From: Rhizobacter sp. Root1238
GTDB lineage: Bacteria > Pseudomonadota > Gammaproteobacteria > Burkholderiales > Burkholderiaceae_C
Direction of reading: 5' to 3'
Assembly (NCBI RefSeq): GCF_001425825.1
Contig: NZ_LMDM01000023.1
Coordinates: 365-64,364, forward strand
DNA length: 64,000 nucleotides
Both the position numbers and the translations under genes were made by a program. This document shows positions 1-8,466 of the stretch, piece after piece; position 1 is the stretch's first letter, and the number at the start of each line of letters is the position of its first letter. The notes beneath the pieces are model-generated. The model saw only the letters and a list, made by a program, of their open reading frames with translations. It searched no databases and was not told the DNA's origin.

Positions 1-240
1 GACGGAGAAGATCGGCTTTGGGGATGGCGGGCGCAGCCCGCTTCGTGGACTGACTCATCGGCACTGTTTGACCACAGCGAACGAAGTGAGCGGAGGGAGT
101 TTGCCGATGCATCCCCAAAGCCGATCTTCGCGGCACTGTTTGACCACAGCGAACGAAGTGAGCGGAGGGAGTTTGCCGATGCATCCCCAAAGCCGATCTT
201 CGCAGTGGAGTCGACGGGCCCCCGGGGGGCCCGTCGACCG
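1..240. repeat. Interspersed hairpin repeat with a 72-bp tandem duplication
   Basis: A 72-bp unit occurs twice head to tail at 59-130 and 131-202 with essentially no difference. The 20-mer at 7-26 is the reverse complement of the end of each unit (111-130 and 183-202), so the element can fold into a long stem. A separate GC palindrome with 11-bp arms (210-220 and 228-238) follows. A diverged relative lies at 23841-24010. Open frames here are low-complexity by-products. No gene is seen in 1-288 apart from the 3' end of the minus-strand CDS at 289. Confidence 0.85.
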
Positions 241-288
241 CCCCAGCATGAGCCCCCAGCCCATCCCCTCACCCGCCGCGACGCACGA

Positions 289-2634
289 TCACGGAACTGC
301 GATCTTCACGATCCCGCTACGCCCGAGGATGTACAGCGCGTTGTCCACCCCAACCAGCATGTCCACCGGATCCGCGTCCAGCTTCGCGAATGCATACGCG
401 GCATTCCCGTTCGCCAGGTCGATGCGGCCGACGGTGTGCGCGACGTAGTCGGCGAAGAAGTAGCTGCCGCGGTACATCGCCGGGAAGTTGCCGCCCGCCG
501 GGTAGAACGCTCCGCCGGCAATGCACTGGCCGACGAAGAAGCCGCCCGGGCCATTGCCCTCCGGGTTGGTCGCGCTGTGCTTGTAGGTGAACAGCGGCCC
601 GGTGATGCCGGCGGTCACGCGCTCGTTGCCCTCGGAGCCCGGCCAGCCGTAGTTCGCACCGGCCGTGCCGACGTTCACTTCCTCCCAGGTCACCTCGCCG
701 ACGTCGTTGATGTGGATGCGGCCGTCGGTCGGGCGCACCGCGAACGTGAACGGATTGCGCAGGCCGTAGGCCCACACCGCGCCGTACGAGGCGCCGCCGC
801 TCGCCGCGAAGAACGGGTTGTCGGTCGGGATCGTGCCGTCGTCGTTCAGGCGCAGCAGCTTGCCGAACAGGCTGGTCTTGTCCTGCGCCGGCGAGCCGCG
901 CGCGTTGTCGCCGACACCCACGTACAGCTTGCGGTCGTTGCCGAAGTGCATCGCGCCGCCGTTGTGGTTGGTCGCGCTCGACAGCGCCGGCAGGTCGAAG
1001 ATGACCTTCGGCGCACCGGGGCCCGCGAAGTCGCCGGCCGCGGTGTAGCGGGTGATGCGGTTGTGCGTGCCGTTCTGCGTGGTCGTGTGGTAGACGTAGA
1101 CCCAGCCGTTGGTCGCGAAATCGGGGTGCAGCGCGACGCCGATCAGCCCGCGCTCGCCCTGCGAGTCGACCGTCAGCGTGACGAAGGGCTGGGTTTGCAG
1201 CACGCCGTTCTTGACGACGCGCAGCGTGCCGCCCTGTTCGGCGACGAACAGGCGGCCGTCCGGCGCCTGCGCGAACGCGGTCGCGCTGTTCAGCCCGGCC
1301 ACCCACGATTCGTTCTTCGTGAAGCCCTGCGGTACCGCTACCGTGCCGCCGAACTTGACGGTGACGCTGGTCCAGTCGGAGCGGTTGCCGGCGGCATCGC
1401 GGGCCCGTGCGCGGATCACGTGCTGGCCGCTCGCATGGTTGGCGGTGACGACGCTCGCGGTGAACGGTGCCGCGGTGTCCTCGGTGCCGAGCGCTGCGCC
1501 GTCGAACTGGAACTCGACCCCGGCCACGCCGACGTTGTCGGTCGAGGTGGCGGTGACGTTCAACGTGCCGGTCAGGTTGGTCGCCAGGTTGGCCGGCGCG
1601 GTGATCGCGATCGTCGGCGCCTGCGTGTCGGGACCTTGCGGCGTCGTCACGGTGACCGCGACCGCGGTGCTGGTGGTGGTCTCCCCGGTGTTGTCGGTGG
1701 CGCGCGCGGTCAGCGAATGGGCACCGGCCGCGGCGGGCGTCCACGAGAACGTGTAGGGCGCGATGGTGTCGGCGTTCAGCAGCGTGCCGCCGTCGAAGAA
1801 CTCGACCTTCGCGACCGTGCCGTCCGGGTCGGCCGCAGTGGCCGTCAGCGTCATCGCGGTGCCGACGGTGCCGGTGGCCGCGGCCGCCAGCGTGACCGTC
1901 GGCGGCTGGTTCGTCACCGGGCCGAGGTCGGTGAACGTGGCGGTGTAGGTGGTGTCGGCGGCCGGGGTCGCGATCGTGTGCGTGGCCGTGCCGCCATCGC
2001 TCCAGGTCGCGAAGCCGTAGCTGCGGCCGTTGAAGGTCTGCGTGGCGGCGCCGACATCGCGCTCGATGCCGACCACGCCGGTGAAGGTGTTCGGGCCGGT
2101 CACCGGCTGGCCGTCGATGGTCAGCTGCAGGCCGGCCGGCACGGTCGTGAGCGTGACCTGCGCCTTGCGCGGCTGCACGTCGCGGGTGACCTCGGTGACG
2201 TTGCCGGCCGAATCGGTGGCCTTCAGGTGGAATCGGTACCAGATGTTCGACGAGGTCTCGCCGCGCACCGGGATCGTCACGGTGCCGCTCGCACCGGGCG
2301 TGGCCAGCTGGAACGGGTGGTTGTGGGTGTCGTGGTGCAGGTCGGCCCACCAGCTGAGCGCGCCCGCAGCCAGTGCGCCGTCTTCGACGTCGGTCGCACT
2401 GCCGGTGAAGGTGAGGGTGTCGCCGGCCGCGAAGGTCGTGCCTTCGGTGGGGCTGTCGATGCGGGCGGTGGGGGCGTTGCCCACCGGCGCCGGCGGGCCG
2501 GCCGGCGTGTCGCCGCCGCTGCCGCCACCGCAGGCGGCCAGCAGCAGGCTGCAGCCGAGCGCGGCGAGCCGCATCTTGTTCAGAGGAGAAAAAATGGCTG
2601 CCATGTGGATCCCTTGTGTCTCTTTGCGCAGCAT
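289..2634 (-). CDS. Sorbosone/glucose dehydrogenase-type lipoprotein with Ig-like repeats
   Basis: Predicted secreted lipoprotein of the PQQ-dependent sugar (GSDH/L-sorbosone) dehydrogenase family. The N terminus is a lipoprotein signal with lipobox LLAAC followed by a Gly/Ser linker. Next come an APTARIDSP-type domain and two Ig-like domains (near residues 250-340 and 345-435 of this form, the second containing VGVAGVEFQFDG). The C-terminal half is a six-bladed propeller with family strings such as GERGLIGVALHPDF, HNGGAMHFG and WEEVNVGTAGANYGWP. The start is ambiguous: 2634 has an AAGGGAAG Shine-Dalgarno sequence, while ATGs at 2604 and 2574 would also give signal peptides. It runs in the same direction as a shorter homologue at 2714-4207. 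Substrate and PQQ use are inferred from family only. Confidence 0.85.
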   Translation of the reverse strand: MLRKETQGIHMAAIFSPLNKMRLAALGCSLLLAACGGGSGGDTPAGPPAPVGNAPTARIDSPTEGTTFAAGDTLTFTGSATDVEDGALAAGALSWWADLHHDTHNHPFQLATPGASGTVTIPVRGETSSNIWYRFHLKATDSAGNVTEVTRDVQPRKAQVTLTTVPAGLQLTIDGQPVTGPNTFTGVVGIERDVGAATQTFNGRSYGFATWSDGGTATHTIATPAADTTYTATFTDLGPVTNQPPTVTLAAAATGTVGTAMTLTATAADPDGTVAKVEFFDGGTLLNADTIAPYTFSWTPAAAGAHSLTARATDNTGETTTSTAVAVTVTTPQGPDTQAPTIAITAPANLATNLTGTLNVTATSTDNVGVAGVEFQFDGAALGTEDTAAPFTASVVTANHASGQHVIRARARDAAGNRSDWTSVTVKFGGTVAVPQGFTKNESWVAGLNSATAFAQAPDGRLFVAEQGGTLRVVKNGVLQTQPFVTLTVDSQGERGLIGVALHPDFATNGWVYVYHTTTQNGTHNRITRYTAAGDFAGPGAPKVIFDLPALSSATNHNGGAMHFGNDRKLYVGVGDNARGSPAQDKTSLFGKLLRLNDDGTIPTDNPFFAASGGASYGAVWAYGLRNPFTFAVRPTDGRIHINDVGEVTWEEVNVGTAGANYGWPGSEGNERVTAGITGPLFTYKHSATNPEGNGPGGFFVGQCIAGGAFYPAGGNFPAMYRGSYFFADYVAHTVGRIDLANGNAAYAFAKLDADPVDMLVGVDNALYILGRSGIVKIAVP

Positions 2635-2713
2635 TGTGTCTTCCCTTTCTGACTCTTGCACGACAGGGGTGTGACCGATCGCAACCCGGTATCGGTCACC
2701 CCCTCGCGAACGC

Positions 2714-4207
2714 TCAGGTCGGCGCGATGCGCACGATGTTGTTGCGTGTCAGCACCAGCAGCGCGCCGTCGGTGGCCACCCTCATGTCGACCGGTTCGCC
2801 GACCGTCTTCGCGAACGCATAGACGGCATTGCCGTTCACGAGGTCGACGCGGCTGATCTCGTGCGTCGTGAAATCGGCGAAGAAGTAGTTGCCCTGGAAG
2901 CGCGCCGGGAAGCTGCCGCCCACCGGGTAGAACGCGCCGCCGGCAATGCACCGGCCGATGACGAAGCCGCCGACCGCGCTGCCCGGCGGCGTGGCGGCGG
3001 TGTGGCGGTAGGTGAACAGCGGGGCGGTGAACGCGGCGGTCAGGTTGTCGGGACCCTCGGAGTTCGGCCAGCCGTAGTTGGCACCGGCGATGCCGACGTC
3101 GATCTCTTCCCAGGTGTTCTGGCCGACGTCGTTGATGTGGATGCGGCCGTCGCTCGGGCGGATTGCGAAGGTGAACGGGTTGCGCAAGCCGATGGCCCAC
3201 ACGGCGCGCGCGTTGCCGGTGTTGGTCCCGTAGTACGGGTTGTCGGTCGGGATCGTCGCGTCGTCGTTCAGCCGCAGCATCTTGCCGAACAGGCTGGTGC
3301 GGTCCTGGGCCGGCGCGCCGAGCCCGCCGTCGCCGACACCCACGTAGAGCTTGCCGTCGATGCCGAAGTGCATGGCACCGCCGTTGTGCATCGTCGTGGT
3401 GAGCGTCGGCAGGCCGAACAGCGCGGTCGGCGGGCCGGCGGCGACGTCGCCGTTCGCCGTGAAGCGGCTGATGCGGTTGTGCGTGCCGCCTTCGGTGGTG
3501 GTGTAGTAGACGTAGACCCAGCCGTTGGACGCGAAGTTCGGGTGCAGCACGATGCCGCCGAGCCCGCGCTCGCTGCCCTCGTTGTTGACGTTGGCCAGCG
3601 TCGCGAACGGCGTCGGCAGCAACGCGCCGTTCTTGATCACGCGGATCTGGCCGTTCTGCTGGGCGATGAAGATGCGGCCGTCGGGCGCCTGTGCGAACGA
3701 GGTGGCGCCGTCGAACCCGCCGACCAGCGCGGTTTTCGCGAAGCCTTCGGGCACCTGCACGTCGTTGCCGAATTGCACGACGCGCGTGACCCAGGCGGAG
3801 AGGTTGTTCGAGGTGTCGCGCGCGCGGGCGCGGATCACGTGCTGCCCCGTGGTCAGGCGCGTCGTCGTGATGCTGGTCATGTAGGGCGGATTGGTGTCGT
3901 CGTCGCCCCACAGCGCGCCGTCGATCTGGAACTCGACGCCGGCGATGCCAACGTTGTCGCTCGCGTCGGCCGTGATGTCGATGCGGCCGGTCAGGTTGGC
4001 AGCCAGGTTGGCCGGCGTGTTCAGCACCAGCGTCGGCAGTTCCGTGTCGGCGGCGGTTGCATCGGCCCCCTGGGCGCCGACGGCGGCCGCGCGTTCGCCG
4101 GCGGTGGCGTCGCCGGCGGTCGCCGTGTCGCCACCTCCGCCGCAGCCCGCGAGCAGCAGGCCGCTGCCCAGGACCATGCATCCGATCGTCGATCGCCAGT
4201 TCGCCAT
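2714..4207 (-). CDS. Sorbosone/glucose dehydrogenase-type lipoprotein, single Ig-like domain
   Basis: A 497-residue homologue of the downstream protein at 289-2634, with the same propeller strings (RGLGGIVLHPNF, HNGGAMHFG, NTWEEIDVGIAGANYGWP) and a shared IAGGAFYPVGG segment near the C terminus. It has one Ig-like domain (about residues 55-150) instead of two. The signal peptide ends in lipobox LLLAGC (Cys22). The start at 4207 has GGGGAG seven bases upstream; the open frame extends further but has no better site. The two genes are about 80 bp apart and probably arose by duplication. Predicted to act outside the cytoplasm as an aldose or sorbosone-type dehydrogenase. Divergent from the acyl-CoA ligase at 4375. 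Confidence 0.87.
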   Translation of the reverse strand: MANWRSTIGCMVLGSGLLLAGCGGGGDTATAGDATAGERAAAVGAQGADATAADTELPTLVLNTPANLAANLTGRIDITADASDNVGIAGVEFQIDGALWGDDDTNPPYMTSITTTRLTTGQHVIRARARDTSNNLSAWVTRVVQFGNDVQVPEGFAKTALVGGFDGATSFAQAPDGRIFIAQQNGQIRVIKNGALLPTPFATLANVNNEGSERGLGGIVLHPNFASNGWVYVYYTTTEGGTHNRISRFTANGDVAAGPPTALFGLPTLTTTMHNGGAMHFGIDGKLYVGVGDGGLGAPAQDRTSLFGKMLRLNDDATIPTDNPYYGTNTGNARAVWAIGLRNPFTFAIRPSDGRIHINDVGQNTWEEIDVGIAGANYGWPNSEGPDNLTAAFTAPLFTYRHTAATPPGSAVGGFVIGRCIAGGAFYPVGGSFPARFQGNYFFADFTTHEISRVDLVNGNAVYAFAKTVGEPVDMRVATDGALLVLTRNNIVRIAPT

Positions 4208-4374
4208 GACAGTCTCCCCAGGTTTGGTGGAAGGCGAGGGCAATCGGTGTGCCCGTGCCGTCGTGCCGGCCGTCTCATGGGTTGTCGCCTTCGCGACAGG
4301 GCGCCCGCGGGTTGGTTCCGTAGGCCTTGCCGACGCGGCGCGGTATACCTTGCCGATCATCCGGGGAGTCGACC

Positions 4375-6087
4375 TTGAACCCGTTGCCCGAAGTTCCACC
4401 GCGTCCGCACCACCCGATCTGGCCGCGCCGCCTGCCGCGCGCGCTGGCGATCCCGTCGACCACGCTGTGGTTCAACCTCGAGGTCGCCGCGCAGCGCTTT
4501 CCGGACAAGCCGGCCTACCTGTTCTTCGGCCGGCCACTCGATTTCCGCACGCTGCGCGAGCAGGCCGAGCAGGTGGCCGGCTGGCTGCAGCAGGCCGGCG
4601 TGCAGGCCGGCGACCGGGTCGCGCTGTACCTGCAGAACTGCCCGCAGTACGTGGCGGCGTACTACGGGATCCTGCGCGCCAACGCGGTCGTCGTGCCGGT
4701 GAACCCGATGAACAAGGCCGACGAGTTCGGCCACTACATCACCGACCCCGAGGCGCGCATCGCGATCTGCAGCGCCGACCTGACCGGCTTCGTCGCCCAG
4801 GCGAACGTCAGGCTGCCCGACGCGCAGCGGCTGCGGCAGGTGCTGGTGGTGCGCTACGCCGACGCACTGCCCGATGCGATCGATGCCGACATCGCACCGC
4901 CGCCGGCGATGGAGGCCTGGCTGCGCGCGGACCCGCCGCTGCCGACGGAGACTTCCGAACGCTACACCCGCTGGACCGATGCGCTCGCGCAGCGCCATGG
5001 GCCGGGCCCGCACACCGCGCAGCCGGACGACCTGGCGGTGCTGCCGTACACCTCGGGCACCACCGGGCTGCCGAAGGGCTGCATGCACACGCACCGCACG
5101 CTGATGGCCAACGCGGTGGGCGGCTGCTGGGGCAATGCCGGCGCCGAGACGGTGAGCCTGGGCGTGGTGCCGATGTTCCACATCACCGGCATGGTCTACG
5201 GCGTGCTCGGGCCGGTCTACAACGGCAGCACGACGGTGCTGATGCCGCGCTGGGACCGCGAGCTGGCCGGCCGGCTGGTCTCGCGCCATCGGCCGACGCA
5301 CTGGACCTGCATCCCGACGATGATCATCGACCTGTTCGGAAGCCCCAACTACAAGAGCTTCGACCTGTCGAGCCTGCGCTACCTGAGCGGTGGCGGCGCG
5401 GCGATGCCGCAGGCGGTGGCCGAGCGGCTGCAGGCGGAGTTCGGGCTGACCTTCGCCGAGGGCTACGGGCTGACCGAGACCGCGGCGCCGAGCCATGCCA
5501 ACCCGCCGGAGCGCGCGAAGCTGCAGTGCCTGGGCATCCCGATCTTCGGCGTCGACTCGCGCGTGGTGGACCCGGTCACGCTGCAGGAGATGCCGGTCGG
5601 CGAGGTGGGCGAGATCGTCACGCACGGGCCGATGGTCTTCAAGGGGTACTGGCGGCATCCGGAAGCGACGCAGGCGGCCTTCGTCGAGATCGACGGCCGG
5701 CGCTTCTTCCGCACCGGCGACCTGGGGCGCATGGACGACGAGGGCTATTTCTTCATCACCGACCGGCTGAAACGGATGATCAACGCGAGCGGCTTCAAGG
5801 TGTGGCCGGCGGAGGTGGAGGCGCTGCTCTACAAGCACCCGGCCGTGCAGGAGGCCTGCGTGATCTCGGCCCGCGATGCCTACCGCGGCGAGACGGTCAA
5901 GGCGGTGGTGGTGCTGCGCAGCGAGGCGCGCGGCGTGACGCGCGAGCAGGACATCGTCGACTGGGCGCGCGACCACATGGCGGCCTACAAGGCGCCGCGG
6001 CTGGTCAGTTTTGCCGAGAGCCTGCCGAAGTCGGGGGCCGGAAAGGTGCTGTGGCGGGCGCTGCAGGAGCAGGAGTCGAAGTCGTAG
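4375..6087 (+). CDS. AMP-dependent acyl-CoA ligase
   Basis: Member of the ANL superfamily that adenylates a carboxylate and transfers it to CoA; long- or medium-chain fatty acids are the likely substrates. The 570-residue product has the P-loop-like YTSGTTGLPKG at about 225, the GYGLTETAAPSHAN motif, the hinge region FFRTGDLGRMDDEGYFFITD and a C-terminal KSGAGK with the catalytic lysine at about 557. The start is probably TTG at 4375, because GGGGAG lies six bases upstream, whereas the in-frame ATG further upstream lacks a ribosome binding site. It diverges from the lipoprotein pair. Exact chain length cannot be read from sequence. Confidence 0.9.
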   Translation: MNPLPEVPPRPHHPIWPRRLPRALAIPSTTLWFNLEVAAQRFPDKPAYLFFGRPLDFRTLREQAEQVAGWLQQAGVQAGDRVALYLQNCPQYVAAYYGILRANAVVVPVNPMNKADEFGHYITDPEARIAICSADLTGFVAQANVRLPDAQRLRQVLVVRYADALPDAIDADIAPPPAMEAWLRADPPLPTETSERYTRWTDALAQRHGPGPHTAQPDDLAVLPYTSGTTGLPKGCMHTHRTLMANAVGGCWGNAGAETVSLGVVPMFHITGMVYGVLGPVYNGSTTVLMPRWDRELAGRLVSRHRPTHWTCIPTMIIDLFGSPNYKSFDLSSLRYLSGGGAAMPQAVAERLQAEFGLTFAEGYGLTETAAPSHANPPERAKLQCLGIPIFGVDSRVVDPVTLQEMPVGEVGEIVTHGPMVFKGYWRHPEATQAAFVEIDGRRFFRTGDLGRMDDEGYFFITDRLKRMINASGFKVWPAEVEALLYKHPAVQEACVISARDAYRGETVKAVVVLRSEARGVTREQDIVDWARDHMAAYKAPRLVSFAESLPKSGAGKVLWRALQEQESKS

Positions 6088-6130
6088 CCGGGATGCCCAT
6101 CCGGGGCGTTCATTCGTGGCATCAGTGCGG

Positions 6131-6330
6131 AAGGCGCGCGCGGGGAGGCTGTGGTGCGCCGTCGGGGGCGGTCCTCGGCCCCCCCGGGGCCGAGGACTTC
6201 CCTCCTGATTGGCGCGCCACAGCCTCCCCGCACGCGCCTTCTGCCACCGCCCTGCCTTGGGAAGGTGACAAGCGAACAAATGGGAGTTGATCCCGGATTG
6301 GCATCGGGGCCGCCCCAGCGCGGCCGGCAA
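6131..6330. repeat. Interspersed repeat, copy 1
   Basis: Inverted arms of about 30 bp enclose a GC-rich centre and are followed by a segment reading GACAAGCGAACAAATG, then a palindromic GATCCCGGATTGGCATCGGG stretch. The same order of blocks with substitutions occurs at 23668-23785, so this is a dispersed non-coding family, not a gene. Confidence 0.65.
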
Positions 6331-6359
6331 GGCAGTCGCGAAGCGACTGGGGCTTTTTT
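6312..6359 (+). terminator. Rho-independent terminator after the acyl-CoA ligase
   Basis: Outer arms GCCCCAG (6312-6318) and CTGGGGC (6347-6353) enclose an inner GTCGCGAAGCGAC hairpin and run into a T tract. It fits as the end of the transcript from the ligase and insulates the GDSL gene downstream. Confidence 0.65.
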
Positions 6360-6510
6360 CCTTTGGAATCCGGGCTTTCCAGCAGTCCTCGGGTATTGCT
6401 CCGCCCCTAACATCCGCGCTGATCGAAAAAACGAACGATCGTGCTGATTTGCGCGACGTTCCCCCCTTCGGCCTCGGGCTGGATTCATTACTGGGAAGCA
6501 GGAGACACGG

Positions 6511-7659
6511 ATGCATCAATGGAAACGCAATGTCGTTGCACTGGGCGCGGCGGCACTGGTGGCGGCTTGTGGCGGCGGCGGAAGCGACACGACGACCAAG
6601 GTCAACATCACCTCGGTGAAGGTGATGGGCGACAGCCTGGCCGACGTCGGCACCTTCGGCTACAAGTTCACCGTGCAGGGCGCCGACTCGCTGGTCTTCC
6701 CCCAGCGTGTCGCGTCAAGTTACGGCATCACCTCGATGTGCAACTACTACCGCGTGACCAGCGCGACGCCGACTTTCGGCGTGAACCCGGCGGCAGGCTG
6801 CACCAACTATGCGATCGGTGGCTCGCGCATCAATTTCACCGCCGACCAGACCTCGAAACAGTCGGTGATCCAGCAGATGGCGGACGCGACCGCGAGCGCC
6901 AACATCGGCGCGAGCGAGCTGGTGCTGATCGACGGCGGCGGCAACGACGCGGCGGACCTGGTGGCCGACTATCTGGCCGCTGCGGGCGATGGTGGCGTCG
7001 CCTACACGGGGCGACTCGCGTCGCTGCTCGACGGGCCCACGATCGCTGCCGGCGTTGCCGCCGGCAAGCCTGGCCTGGCGCAGCTGGGCGGCAAGTACAT
7101 GGTGGCGCTGGCTGCCAAGTTCGGCGCAGCCATCGACGCCAACATCCTCGCGAAGGGGGCGAACTACGTCGCGGTCCTGAACATGCCCGGCATCACGAAC
7201 ACGCCGCGCTTCCAGATGGTGCTCGACAGCATTGCAGCGGCCAATGGCGGCGGCACTGCCGGTGCGACGGCGCGCGCACAGGCCGAAGCCGTGTTCAAGG
7301 GCTGGATCGAGGCTTTCAACGGAGCGCTTGCTGCGTACTACGCCGGCAACGCCAAGGTTGCCGTGGTCGACTTCTACACGTCGTTCAACGAAGAGGTGGC
7401 GATCCCGGCGCAGTACAGCCTGACCAACGTGAAGACGCCGGCCTGCCCGGCCACCGGCACCGGCACGGACCACCTGCCGACCTACACCTTCCAGTCCTGC
7501 ACGGATGCCGCGCTGTCGAATGCACCGCCCACCGGCGTGACCGACCTGAACTGGTGGAAGACCTACGCGTTCTCCGACGGCTTCCACCCGACGCCGTACG
7601 CCCACCAGCTGCTCGGTCAGCTGATCGCAAGAACCCTGGCCGCCAAGGGCTGGCTGTGA
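6511..7659 (+). CDS. SGNH/GDSL-hydrolase lipoprotein
   Basis: Predicted lipoprotein esterase or lipase of 382 residues. The signal peptide ends at lipobox LVAAC (Cys20) followed by GGGG. Block I is GDSLADVG with the candidate nucleophile Ser42. A GGGNDAADL stretch resembles the oxyanion Asn block, and the C-terminal DGFHPTPYAH provides the Asp/His pair at about 356 and 359. AGGAG precedes the ATG at a good distance. It is 26 bases upstream of an OmpW-like barrel and may be cotranscribed with it. Substrate unknown. Confidence 0.85.
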   Translation: MHQWKRNVVALGAAALVAACGGGGSDTTTKVNITSVKVMGDSLADVGTFGYKFTVQGADSLVFPQRVASSYGITSMCNYYRVTSATPTFGVNPAAGCTNYAIGGSRINFTADQTSKQSVIQQMADATASANIGASELVLIDGGGNDAADLVADYLAAAGDGGVAYTGRLASLLDGPTIAAGVAAGKPGLAQLGGKYMVALAAKFGAAIDANILAKGANYVAVLNMPGITNTPRFQMVLDSIAAANGGGTAGATARAQAEAVFKGWIEAFNGALAAYYAGNAKVAVVDFYTSFNEEVAIPAQYSLTNVKTPACPATGTGTDHLPTYTFQSCTDAALSNAPPTGVTDLNWWKTYAFSDGFHPTPYAHQLLGQLIARTLAAKGWL

Positions 7660-7685
7660 CCCGGATGCACGAAGGAACAAGAACC

Positions 7686-8366
7686 ATGAACAAGACATTC
7701 AAGTGCATCGCGCTGGCCGGTTGCGTGGCCAGCCTGTTCGTCGGCGGTACCGCCAGCGCGCAATCCGCCGGCTCGTGGCTGGTGCGTGCCGGTGCGGTGC
7801 GCATCGCGCCCAAGGTCGACAGCGGCGACCTGAGCGCGCCGGCCTTCCCGGGCACGAAGGCGGACGTCGACTCGAACACCCAGTTCGGCGGCGGCATCAC
7901 CTACATGTGGACCGACAACTTCGCGATCGACCTGCCGCTGTCCACGCCATTCAAGCACGACATCAACGGTGACGGCGCGATCGCCGGCGTCGGCAAGATC
8001 GGCGAGACCAAGGCGCTGCCGATCACGCTGATGGCGCAGTACCGCTTCCTGGAGGCGAGCTCGCCGTTCCGCCCGTACGTCGCCGGTGGCATCACCTACG
8101 CGAAGTTCTACAAGGAAAAGGGCACCGCGACGCTGACCGGCCTGACCGGCGGCTCGACGAGCAACCCCACCACCTTGAAGATCGATTCGAAGTTCGCCCC
8201 GACGATCCAGGTCGGCGCAAGCTACAGCTTCAACGAACGCTGGTTCGTCGACGCGACGGTGCTGAAGACTTTCCTGAAGACGACCACGACCTTGTCGACA
8301 GGGCAGACGCTCGACATCAAGCTGGACCCGCTGACCACGGCGGTGTTCGTCGGCTACCGCTTCTGA
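7686..8366 (+). CDS. OmpW-family outer membrane protein
   Basis: Predicted eight-stranded outer-membrane barrel of 226 residues, with a signal peptide ending in ASAQ. Family marks are SWLVRAGAVRIAPKVDSG near the mature N terminus, alternating hydrophobic strands (ITYMWTDNFAIDLPLSTPF, FRPYVAGGITY) and a terminal aromatic FVGYRF, as expected for assembly by the BAM complex. AAGGA lies upstream of the ATG. A strong terminator follows. OmpW proteins are thought to pass small hydrophobic molecules, and the neighbouring GDSL esterase is compatible with that. Confidence 0.9.
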   Translation: MNKTFKCIALAGCVASLFVGGTASAQSAGSWLVRAGAVRIAPKVDSGDLSAPAFPGTKADVDSNTQFGGGITYMWTDNFAIDLPLSTPFKHDINGDGAIAGVGKIGETKALPITLMAQYRFLEASSPFRPYVAGGITYAKFYKEKGTATLTGLTGGSTSNPTTLKIDSKFAPTIQVGASYSFNERWFVDATVLKTFLKTTTTLSTGQTLDIKLDPLTTAVFVGYRF

Positions 8367-8387
8367 CCGGAGCGTTGTCGGGTGAAG

Positions 8388-8418
8388 GCCCTGCCGCCAA
8401 CCGCGGCAGGGCTTTTTT
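8388..8418 (+). terminator. Rho-independent terminator after the OmpW-like gene
   Basis: Perfect stem GCCCTGCCGC/GCGGCAGGGC with a short CAAC-type loop, followed by six T residues. It ends the GDSL-OmpW transcription unit. Confidence 0.85.
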
Positions 8419-8466
8419 CATGGGGCGGAGCCTGACCGGGAACCTCGGCCGGCGTGCCCGCCACTC

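Larger units (their letters stand above)
6088..6510. other. Intergenic region with a repeat and a terminator
   Basis: This 423-bp gap holds no convincing gene. It contains long inverted arms at 6133-6161 and 6212-6241 around a second palindrome (about 6172-6198), a copy of an interspersed repeat also seen near 23700, and a rho-independent terminator at 6312-6359. The final 15 bases include the AGGAG Shine-Dalgarno sequence for the next gene. Confidence 0.75.

Noticed and set aside
59-202. Direct repeats that could suggest a CRISPR array
   Set aside because: Two 72-bp units abut with no spacers and form a hairpin element; no cas gene is present.
205-2652. An 815-codon plus-strand frame
   Set aside because: It is antisense to a lipoprotein gene with clear family motifs and has no signal, domain or ribosome binding site.
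6172-6198. Palindrome GTCCTCGG...CCGAGGAC as a terminator
   Set aside because: No T tract on either strand; it is the centre of the larger inverted repeat, and the better terminator is at 6312.
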